Notes under the pieces: generated by a model
What the model saw: only the letters and a program-made list of their open reading frames with translations
Told to the model about the DNA's origin: nothing
The model's database searches: none
Shown here: positions 56,857 to 64,000 of the stretch, one piece after another
Layout: each line of letters starts with the position of its first letter
How positions within the stretch are numbered: position 1 is the first letter of the stretch
Position numbers and translations under genes: made by a program
Assembly: GCF_020169415.1 (NCBI RefSeq)
Contig: NZ_JAIULG010000002.1
Location: 124,001-188,000, forward strand
Length of the DNA stretch: 64,000 nt
Direction: 5' to 3'
Source of the DNA: Tsukamurella sp. M9C
Lineage (GTDB): Bacteria > Actinomycetota > Actinomycetes > Mycobacteriales > Mycobacteriaceae

Positions 56857-58362
56857 TCACTCCTGCTCGAACAGCGTGGTGGGCTCGGGCGCGGCCGAGG
56901 CGGGGGTCAGGGGCGGGAGCGCGGCGGCGAAGGCGATGTGCGGCACCGTCATCTCGCGGGGCCCCCGTTTCGTGTGCGCGACGACGGTGACCAGGCGGTC
57001 CTCGTCGACGGTGCCGTACCGCGCGCCGAGCGACCAGACGCCGACGACGTCGCCGGCGCGGGGCGCGTCGATCGCGGCGAGGATCTCGGTGATGTCGGCA
57101 CCGTCGGACGCGCTGACCTGCTGGTTGATGGCGGAGGCGAGTGCGTCCCAGTCGATCGCCTCGCGGCCGACGAGGCGGGCGGGGTCGATGGTGAACTCAC
57201 CGGAGGTCTCGCGCACCTCGGGCGGCAGGGTGACGATGCCGTCGTGGAAGCGCAGGGCGCCGACGGAGCTGGTGTCGACGGCCGACATGGGGACCGCGAG
57301 GCCGGTGTCGCGGCCGGCGGAGACGGTGTCGAAGGCGTCGACGGCCGCGCGCTGCGCCTCGGTGATGCGGGCGCGCAGCGACTGGTACTGCAGGAAGTCG
57401 CCGTCCTTGACGAAGGTGTTGATGCGGCGATACACCTGGCCGCGGATCTCGTCCACGCGCTGGACCTGCATCCACATGCGGTCGAGGAAGCCGGTGAGGG
57501 AGTCTCTGAGGTCGTCCGGCAGCTCGACCTCGTGCACGACGGAGGCGACCGAGGTCTCGAGCTGGCGGCGCAGGCGGTGGTCCGAGAGCAGCGTGTAGAA
57601 GGCGTCGAAGGCCTTGCCCTCGGGCGTGTTCGCCAGCTCGTCGTGGCCGTCGAAGAGGCGCTGCAGCGTCTTCGCGTAGGCCTCGGCTTCCGTGGAGTCG
57701 GAGGCGTCCAGGCCGTGGGTGAGGAGGGCCCGGGTGTGCTCGCGGAGCTTCTCGCCGTAGCCGAGGATGTCGGCCGGCATGCGCTCGGCGAGGGAGCTGA
57801 CGATCTTGAGGTCGTCGACCACCTTGTCGCGGTCGTACTCGGGGATGAGGCCCTGGCGCAGGGCCTCGCGTCGCTGGGTGAGCTCGGCGATCTGCTGGTC
57901 CAGGGCGCGGAGGTGGTCGTCGGGGTCCGCGCTGACGGTGACCGCGACCGCCGACAGGCGGGCCGTGACGAGCTCGAGCGCGGTCTCGGTGGCGACGTTG
58001 CGGTCCAGCGACACCGCCTGCACCTGGCCGAGGGCCGTCGTGGCGCCGCGGGTGAGCTGGATGACCTCGCGGTCGTCTTCGTCGAGGGTGCGGGAGACGA
58101 AGCCGTGCTTGACCCACTGGTCCAGGACGTCCGGACCGGCCGGGACCGGTCGGGCGCGCTCGGTGAAGTGGCTCTGCAGGGACTGCAGGTCGACGGTGAG
58201 CGCGTCGCCCAACTCCTCCGCGTCGACGGGGCCCGTGCCCAGCCGCGCCGCCATCAGTGCCAGGTAGGCGACGGCGTGGGGGGAGCGGAGCAGGCGGAGC
58301 GCGACGTCGTTGTCGGCGTTGTCCGTGAACGCGGCGTACAGCTGCGCGGCCGACTGCGCCAT
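56857..58362 (-). CDS. jetA: JetA/MksF kleisin subunit (DUF3375)
   Basis: The 501-residue protein matches DUF3375, the kleisin of Wadjet and MksBEF complexes. Its order of features is a helical N-terminus (ALRLLRSPHAVAYLALMAARL), a central helical region and a C-terminal beta-rich part (DRLVTVVAHTKRGPREMTVPH). Length agrees with JetA. A strong ribosome site (GGGAGG) lies six bases before the ATG at 58362. First gene of the unit; it is divergent from the GDPD gene across 98 bases. Confidence 0.87.
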   Translation of the reverse strand: MAQSAAQLYAAFTDNADNDVALRLLRSPHAVAYLALMAARLGTGPVDAEELGDALTVDLQSLQSHFTERARPVPAGPDVLDQWVKHGFVSRTLDEDDREVIQLTRGATTALGQVQAVSLDRNVATETALELVTARLSAVAVTVSADPDDHLRALDQQIAELTQRREALRQGLIPEYDRDKVVDDLKIVSSLAERMPADILGYGEKLREHTRALLTHGLDASDSTEAEAYAKTLQRLFDGHDELANTPEGKAFDAFYTLLSDHRLRRQLETSVASVVHEVELPDDLRDSLTGFLDRMWMQVQRVDEIRGQVYRRINTFVKDGDFLQYQSLRARITEAQRAAVDAFDTVSAGRDTGLAVPMSAVDTSSVGALRFHDGIVTLPPEVRETSGEFTIDPARLVGREAIDWDALASAINQQVSASDGADITEILAAIDAPRAGDVVGVWSLGARYGTVDEDRLVTVVAHTKRGPREMTVPHIAFAAALPPLTPASAAPEPTTLFEQE

Positions 58363-58447
58363 CGTGTACCTCCCCTTGCGTATGCGACGGTCCAGTGTAT
58401 CGGGGAGCCCTTCATGTCGCGGACAGGTCGGGTTCACCGTGGCGGCC

Positions 58448-58453
58448 TAGCGT
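58448..58453 (+). promoter_or_regulatory. Candidate leaderless -10 of the GDPD gene
   Basis: TAGCGT ends seven bases before the ATG at 58461. No ribosome site is visible in the gap. Confidence 0.45.
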
Positions 58454-58460
58454 GCGGTTC

Positions 58461-59483
58461 ATGAACCTGCGGCGTCCGACGATCATCGCTCTGTCTCTCG
58501 CGCTGCTGGTCGGGGCGGCTCCGGCCGGCGCGGCGCCGCGGACCGTCGACCTGCAGGCGCACCGGGGCGGGCTCGGCCTGCAGACGGAGTCCACGCTGGA
58601 GGGCTTCTCCGCAGCGATGCGGCTCGGCGTGACCACGCTGGAACTGGACACGCAGGTGACGAAGGACCGGACGGTCGTGATCACGCACGACCGGAAGGTG
58701 GACGCACGCAAGTGCGCGGACACCGCGCCGGCGACGCCCGGCGACCCGCAGTACCCGTACGTCGGCAAGTACGTCCGCGACCTGACCTACGCCCAGGTCC
58801 GGACGATGAACTGCGGATACGAGAAGGTCACCGCCTCGCAGCGCGTGGTGGCGGGAGCCCGCATCCCCGAGTTGCGCGAGCTCTTCGACCTCGTCCGCGC
58901 GCGCCGGTCGCCGGTGCGGATGAACATCGAGACGAAGGTGGAGGCGGGGGCACCGTCGGAGACGGCGCCACGAGGCGAGTTCGTGCGGGCGGTGGCGGGG
59001 GAGATCACGCGCTCCGGCCTCGCCCGGCAGGTCACGATCCAGAGCTTCGACTGGACCGCCCTGCGGGAGATCGGGCCGCTGCTCCCGGGCGTCGGGCTGA
59101 TCGCGCTGACCAACGGCGAGCAGTTCCTGCAGACGGGGAAGCCGGGCGGGTCGCCGTGGCTGGGGCTCGACGTGGACGCCTACGGCGGCGACTGGGTGCG
59201 GGCCGCGAAGGCGACCATCCCCGGACTGACCGCCGTCTCGCCGGTGCAGGGCGATCCGCAGGACGGCGGCGTCGGCGACGCGGACTTCGTGCGCTTCACA
59301 AAGCCGGAGCTGATCCGACGGGCGCACGGCCTGGGCCTGAAGGTCATCCCGTGGACGGTCAACGATCCCGCGACGATGCGGGCGCTGCTGCGGGACGGCG
59401 CGGACGGGCTGATCACCGACTACCCGGACCGCGCCCGTGCGGTGTTCCGCGAGCTGGGGATCGCGCTGCCCGCCTCCTCGTAG
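58461..59483 (+). CDS. Secreted glycerophosphodiester phosphodiesterase
   Basis: The 340-residue protein has a signal peptide (about residues 1-25, ending GAAPAGAAP) and a GDPD domain. The catalytic motif QAHRGG comes near residue 34, with ELDTQVTKDRTVVITHD providing metal ligands and the second His. WTVND and DGLITDYPDRA close the barrel. It hydrolyses glycerophosphodiesters outside the membrane, releasing glycerol-3-phosphate and an alcohol. The ATG gives a normal signal peptide; the longer frame does not. Confidence 0.93.
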   Translation: MNLRRPTIIALSLALLVGAAPAGAAPRTVDLQAHRGGLGLQTESTLEGFSAAMRLGVTTLELDTQVTKDRTVVITHDRKVDARKCADTAPATPGDPQYPYVGKYVRDLTYAQVRTMNCGYEKVTASQRVVAGARIPELRELFDLVRARRSPVRMNIETKVEAGAPSETAPRGEFVRAVAGEITRSGLARQVTIQSFDWTALREIGPLLPGVGLIALTNGEQFLQTGKPGGSPWLGLDVDAYGGDWVRAAKATIPGLTAVSPVQGDPQDGGVGDADFVRFTKPELIRRAHGLGLKVIPWTVNDPATMRALLRDGADGLITDYPDRARAVFRELGIALPASS

Positions 59484-59508
59484 GGGCGGACGGACCAGCA
59501 CTTTCGGT

Positions 59509-59528
59509 GCGTGTCGGCGACGACACGC
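59509..59528 (+). terminator. Hairpin 25 bases after the GDPD gene
   Basis: GCGTGTCG pairs perfectly with CGACACGC across a GCGA tetraloop (a GNRA loop). No T-run follows, as is common in high-GC actinobacteria. Confidence 0.5.
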
Positions 59529-59613
59529 CGCTCGTCGACCGCAGGAATCCACCGAGGCTCTCGGGTGCTCTCGGCGTGCCCCGGACGTGGTGTCGGGTAC
59601 GAATCATCATTCA

Positions 59614-59628
59614 CGTGTGCAACACACG
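59614..59628. promoter_or_regulatory. Palindrome upstream of the DUF218 gene
   Basis: CGTGTG-CAA-CACACG is a perfect 6+3+6 palindrome. It lies 51 bases before the ATG at 59680, in an AT-richer stretch, and could be an operator. No cognate regulator is adjacent. Confidence 0.35.
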
Positions 59629-59679
59629 ACTCAGTGGTGTAGTTTTCCACCGATAGACTCATTTGTCACGGAGGGCAAC

Positions 59680-60441
59680 ATGCGTGTCTCTGGTTTCTTC
59701 CGCTCGATCGTTTCGCTGACGGCCGCCGTTGCGGTCGCCGCCACCCTGGCGACGGGGACGGCGGGGGCGGCACCGTCGACCACCACGTCGTCGACGTCCC
59801 TGACCAACCAGGCGATCGACCGCCAGGCCGCGGGCGACACCGCGGGCGCGCAGGCCGCCATCAATCAGATGCCGGTCGACCAGGCGCAGAAGGTCGTGGC
59901 CCTGATGACGAACGTCAACAAGGCGCTGACCTTCCCGCTCACCGACCAGGTGCCCGGCGGCGTCGCGCCCGGCACCGCGATCGTCATCCTCGGCTTCGGC
60001 CTGGAGAACAACGGTGCGATGCGGCCGATCCTCGTCGAGCGGCTGACCAAGGGGCTCGCGGTCGCGCAGGCGTACCCCGCATTCCCGATCGTCGTGACCG
60101 GCGGCGCGCCCAAGGCCGGCAAGACCGAGGCCGCGGCGATGAAGGAGTGGCTGCTCGCGCAGGGCGTCTCCGGCACCCGCATCTACACCGAGGAGAAGGC
60201 GGGCTCGACCCAAGGCAACGCCATCAACACGGCGGTCCTCATGCGGCAGAACGGCTTCGGCAACGGCGCGGTGCTCGTCACCTCCGCCGACCACACCCGG
60301 CGTTCGGTCGCCGACTTCCTCGTCGCCGGCATCACGCTGCAGGCCGTCGTCGCCTCCGACGCGAAGATCCAGTCCGGGCCGATGTCCGCGAGTGGCGTGG
60401 CGGGCGTCTACCGGGACGCACGCGGCGTCGCCAACCTCTAG
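59680..60441 (+). CDS. Secreted YdcF/DUF218-family protein
   Basis: The 253-residue protein has a signal peptide (about 1-28, ending AGAAP) and a DUF218 domain from about 95. Family segments are AIVILGFGL, IVVTGGAPKAGKTEAAAM, EEKAGSTQGNAINTAVLM and LVTSADHTRRSVADF. DUF218 proteins such as SanA and YdcF act in the envelope and some bind SAM; the role is unclear. The ATG at 59680 has GGAGGG five bases upstream. Confidence 0.87.
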   Translation: MRVSGFFRSIVSLTAAVAVAATLATGTAGAAPSTTTSSTSLTNQAIDRQAAGDTAGAQAAINQMPVDQAQKVVALMTNVNKALTFPLTDQVPGGVAPGTAIVILGFGLENNGAMRPILVERLTKGLAVAQAYPAFPIVVTGGAPKAGKTEAAAMKEWLLAQGVSGTRIYTEEKAGSTQGNAINTAVLMRQNGFGNGAVLVTSADHTRRSVADFLVAGITLQAVVASDAKIQSGPMSASGVAGVYRDARGVANL

Positions 60442-60449
60442 CCCGACGG

Positions 60450-60482
60450 TGCCGTGGGCGGGTTCGACACCCGCTCACGGCA
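60450..60482 (+). terminator. Strong hairpin after the DUF218 gene
   Basis: TGCCGTGGGCGGGT and ACCCGCTCACGGCA form a 14-pair stem with one G-T pair around the loop TCGAC. It starts nine bases after the stop codon and separates this gene from the VOC gene. Confidence 0.65.
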
Positions 60483-60571
60483 ATCGGCGGCGCAGGCCGA
60501 TTCAGCGATCGTCAGCGCCGTGTCGATCGAAATCTGGAAACTTGTCGGCCCGGTGTGCCACCGTTGTCGCC

Positions 60572-61396
60572 ATGACCGCGTACCACGCCCCGCTGGGCGC
60601 ACCCGTGTGGATCGACCTCATGACCTCCGACGTCGAGCAGGCCGTCGAGTTCTACGGCGCCGTCTTCGGTTGGGAGGCGGAGCCCGCCAACGACGACTTC
60701 GGCGGGTACCGCAACTTCCGGGTGAACGGGAACCGCGTCGCCGGAGTCATGTCGCCGCCCGACGGTGGTGGTGGCCCCGGCGACGTCTGGTCGACCTACC
60801 TGCGGGTGGAGGACGCGAAGGCGTCGCTGCGCGCGGCCACGGACGCGGGCGCCTCGCTCGTGGTCCCGGTCGTGCCGGTGGCCGACCTGGGGCGCTTCGC
60901 CTTCGTCATCGACCCGGTCGGCGCGGCCATCGGCATCTGGGAGCCGGGGAAGCACGAGGGCTTCGTCGAGCGCGGCGTGCCCGGTACCCCGTACTGGTTC
61001 GACTGCATGAGCCGCAGCTACGACGCGACCAGGGCCTTCTACCGAGACGTCTTCGGCTGGGAGTCGGAGGAGATCGGCAGCGGGGGGCAGGAGGGCTCTT
61101 TCGGCCCGGACCGCTACAGCCAGGTCTTCACCGGTACGGGCGCGCAGCGGGACGCGGTCGCGGGAATCATGGACGCGGCGCCGCTCTTCGACTCGGGCGT
61201 CTTCGGCGAGGGCATGCCGTCGTTCTGGCAGGTGTACCTGACGGTCGAGGACACCGCCGCCGCCGAGCAGCGCATCGTGGCCGCGGGTGGCGAGCTCCTC
61301 CGCGCGGCGGAGGTGACGCCCTGGGCCACCATGGGATCGGCCAAGGATCCGGGCGGCGCGGTCTTCCTCTACGCGACCCCGCCCGAAGGGCGCTGA
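60572..61396 (+). CDS. Two-domain VOC (glyoxalase/bleomycin-resistance fold) protein
   Basis: The 274-residue protein has two vicinal-oxygen-chelate domains, residues 10-125 and 140-268. Each starts with a metal-strand pattern (WIDLMTSDVEQAVEFYGAVFGWE and WFDCMSRSYDATRAFYRDVFGWE). The expected metal His in the first strand is replaced by aromatic or acidic residues, so catalysis is doubtful. Similar proteins in actinobacteria are annotated as glyoxalase-like or hydroxylase. The ATG at 60572 has no clear ribosome site. Confidence 0.85.
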   Translation: MTAYHAPLGAPVWIDLMTSDVEQAVEFYGAVFGWEAEPANDDFGGYRNFRVNGNRVAGVMSPPDGGGGPGDVWSTYLRVEDAKASLRAATDAGASLVVPVVPVADLGRFAFVIDPVGAAIGIWEPGKHEGFVERGVPGTPYWFDCMSRSYDATRAFYRDVFGWESEEIGSGGQEGSFGPDRYSQVFTGTGAQRDAVAGIMDAAPLFDSGVFGEGMPSFWQVYLTVEDTAAAEQRIVAAGGELLRAAEVTPWATMGSAKDPGGAVFLYATPPEGR

Positions 61397-61452
61397 GCCG
61401 CACCGAAGATCACGTTTGGGCGTCGGCAACCGGATCGCAAGGCCGACGGGGC

Positions 61453-61458
61453 TACGCT
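61453..61458 (+). promoter_or_regulatory. Candidate leaderless -10 of the Pro/Gln-rich membrane-protein gene
   Basis: TACGCT ends six bases before the ATG at 61465, with no ribosome site in between. Confidence 0.4.
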
Positions 61459-61464
61459 CCCCGC

Positions 61465-62253
61465 ATGACCTACAACCAGGGCGGATACCAGCAGGGCGGT
61501 CCCTACCCCCAGGGCGGCGGGCAGGTGCCGCCGCACCAGGGCCGGCCCCCGCAGCAGGGCGCTCCGTACGGCGGCCCGCCGCAGCAGCCCGGGCAGCCGT
61601 GGGGCGCCCCGCAGCCTCCGCCGGGACAGCCGGCGTACGGTCGGCCGGGACAGCCGCAGTACCCGCAGTCGGGGCAGCCCCAGTACGGGCAGCAGCAGTT
61701 CGTTGGGCCGGGTCAGTACGCCGGCCAACCCGGGCCCTACGGGCAGCAGCCGGGGCAGTTCGGTGCACCGGGCCCGGCGGGGCCGGGCGGTCCGGCACCG
61801 TCGGCGAGCGGTGGCGTCGGCACGATCCTGCAGTTCCTGATCGCCGGCGCCGGCGCGCTCGTGATCCTGGGTGCCTTCCTGCCGTGGGCCAGCGCGTCGG
61901 CGAAGATCGGCGGCACGTCGATCACGAGCTCGGCGTCGGGGATCGACGGTAGCGACGGCTGGATCACGCTGTTCGCGGCGCTCATCGCCGGCGGCGTCGC
62001 GGTCGCGGCGGCGGTCGTCACCACGACGGGAGTACCGCTGCGGCTGATCTCCGGCATCGTCGCGACCGTCGCGGGGCTCGGGATCACCGGCCTCGCCGGC
62101 TACGACCTCGCGAACGTCGTGAAGCTGACGTCGACGTACTCGTCGATGGTCGACGTCTCGGCCGGCATCGGCCTCTACCTGACCCTGCTCGCGGGCATCG
62201 CGATGCTCGGGTTGGGCATCGCGACCCTCGTCCCGGCGCTGACGAAGCGCTAG
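61465..62253 (+). CDS. Membrane protein with Pro/Gly/Gln-rich N-terminal tail
   Basis: Of 262 residues, about the first 115 form a low-complexity tail of repeated GQPQYG/PQQGxPYG units, probably unstructured and cytoplasmic. Four transmembrane helices follow (about 122-143, 170-190, 195-220 and 233-258). The pattern is common among actinobacterial proteins that assemble at poles or septa, but I recognise no family. Its stop shares the bases CTAG with the stop of acnR on the other strand. Confidence 0.8.
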   Translation: MTYNQGGYQQGGPYPQGGGQVPPHQGRPPQQGAPYGGPPQQPGQPWGAPQPPPGQPAYGRPGQPQYPQSGQPQYGQQQFVGPGQYAGQPGPYGQQPGQFGAPGPAGPGGPAPSASGGVGTILQFLIAGAGALVILGAFLPWASASAKIGGTSITSSASGIDGSDGWITLFAALIAGGVAVAAAVVTTTGVPLRLISGIVATVAGLGITGLAGYDLANVVKLTSTYSSMVDVSAGIGLYLTLLAGIAMLGLGIATLVPALTKR

Positions 62254-62813
62254 GGACGCCGCACGCTCTCCTCGACCAGGTCGAGCACCGCCTCGAGGCC
62301 CGCCGTCGGCCGGCCCGAGGCGAGGTGGGTGACTAGCCCGTCGAGCACGAGGTCGAGGTAGCTGAGGATGACGTCGGTCGGCAGGTCGTCGCGCAGCCGG
62401 CCGCGCTGCTTCTGCCGCTCCAGGCGGCGCAGCGTGGCCTCGGTGAGCTCGGCGCTGCGCTCGGTCCACTCGGCGCGGAAGTCGCCGTCGTTCTTCAGCC
62501 GGCGCGCGATCTCCAGCCGGGTGCCCAGCCAGTCGAAGCGCTCCGGATGGCTGAGCATGTCGCGCATGACCTGCACGAGGCCCTCTTCCGCGGCGATGTC
62601 GGCCATCCGCTCGGCGTCCTCGCGGGCGAGCGCCAGGAACAGCGCGTCCTTGTCGCGGAAGTGGTGGAAGATCGCGCCGCGCGAGAGGTCTGTGGCGGCC
62701 TCGAGCCGGCGGACGGTGGCCCCGTCGTAGCCGTACTCGGCGAAGCAGGTCCGCGCACCGTCGAGGATCTGGCGGCGCCGCGCGGCGAGGTGATCATCGC
62801 TCACCTTGGGCAT
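62250..62813 (-). CDS. acnR: TetR-family repressor of aconitase
   Basis: The 187-residue regulator has an N-terminal helix-turn-helix (TVRRLEAATDLSRGAIFHHFRDKDALF, about 32-58, quoted here as the span from TVRR to DALF) and the AcnR-type ligand domain, ending in LDLVLDGLVTHLASGRPT. In Corynebacterium AcnR represses acn, which lies upstream in the same direction, as here. AGGAG lies six bases before the ATG. The operator before acn is outside the window. Confidence 0.87.
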   Translation of the reverse strand: MPKVSDDHLAARRRQILDGARTCFAEYGYDGATVRRLEAATDLSRGAIFHHFRDKDALFLALAREDAERMADIAAEEGLVQVMRDMLSHPERFDWLGTRLEIARRLKNDGDFRAEWTERSAELTEATLRRLERQKQRGRLRDDLPTDVILSYLDLVLDGLVTHLASGRPTAGLEAVLDLVEESVRRP

Positions 62814-62863
62814 GTGGATGCTCCTGATCGAACGGGGACGGTTACTCGTTTGTCCACTACGCG

Positions 62864-62900
62864 GACGGCGGGCCCGGCCGCTGGGGCCGGACCCGCCGTC
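62864..62900. terminator. GC-rich hairpin between acn and acnR
   Basis: GACGGCGGGCCCGGCC and GGCCGGACCCGCCGTC pair over 16 positions with one mismatch around a 5-base loop. It starts 21 bases after the acn stop, so it should end or attenuate acn transcripts before acnR. No T-run follows. Confidence 0.6.
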
Positions 62901-62920
62901 ACTGGTCGAGACTGAAGCGA

Positions 62921-64000
<1,080 letters not shown>

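Overview
The window is high-GC actinobacterial DNA with GC-rich third codon positions, many GTG starts and ATGA/GTGA stop-start overlaps. The neighbourhoods hisH-priA-impA-hisF-hisI-bcp-trpE-trpC, and an ABC-F ATPase together with acnR-acn, match those of Mycobacteriales (Corynebacteriales). A mycolic-acid actinobacterium close to Tsukamurella, Gordonia or Rhodococcus is the best guess; the genus is an inference.

Layout. 1-1312: end of hisC and hisB. 1441-3345: a secreted M61-type peptidase behind a long palindrome. 3361-20646: a purine/allantoin catabolic cluster in six transcription units: allB; permease-racemase-dicarboxylate carrier-nucleoside phosphorylase; a CitE-like DUF6986 gene with allE; xdhA-xdhB-xdhC-guaD; an AzgA-type purine permease; and an IclR regulator. 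Each unit is preceded by a copy, sometimes degenerate, of one palindrome, TTCCG-N5-CGGAA. 20650-23553: small ORF, quinone-type oxidoreductase, Fes-like esterase, membrane protein. 23611-30856: hisH, a small membrane protein, priA, impA, hisF, hisI, bcp on the other strand, trpE, a Trp-associated membrane protein and trpC. 30853-37463: genes on the minus strand that split the trp genes: an amino-sugar-kinase-like gene and an MFS sugar porter divergent from a GntR/HutC regulator with two DasR-like operators, then a polar amino-acid ABC importer with a GNAT gene. 37552-39662: trpB-trpA. 39646-41787: an intact membrane diguanylate cyclase and a decayed tandem paralogue. 41860-43488: ABC-F. 43523-62253: accessory block with an SDR, a class F sortase-like lipoprotein plus a secreted SpaA-like protein, a TetR-glycosyltransferase pair, a PIG-L deacetylase, an acyl-CoA synthetase and a cyclase divergent from an AraC regulator, a Wadjet/MksBEF-type jetABC operon without jetD, a GDPD esterase, a DUF218 protein, a VOC protein and a Pro/Gln-rich membrane protein. 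62250-64000: acnR and the 3' part of acn.

How it fits together. Three gene neighbourhoods that are compact in Mycobacterium (hisB-hisH, trpC-trpB, ABC-F-acnR) are each interrupted here by accessory genes carrying their own regulators. No integrase, transposase or tRNA is visible in any of the three blocks. The purine cluster can take up purines and allantoin, deaminate guanine to xanthine, oxidise hypoxanthine/xanthine to urate, open allantoin and process ureidoglycine. Urate oxidase, the steps from urate to allantoin, and allantoate amidohydrolase are not in the window. Many genes lack a Shine-Dalgarno sequence and instead have a -10-like hexamer (TANNNT or GATAAT) 6-8 nt before the start codon, which suggests leaderless transcripts for hisH, priA, bcp, trpE, trpB, ABC-F, the SDR, the TetR gene, the GDPD gene and the Pro-rich membrane protein. 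No rRNA, tRNA, CRISPR array, IS element or prophage was recognised.
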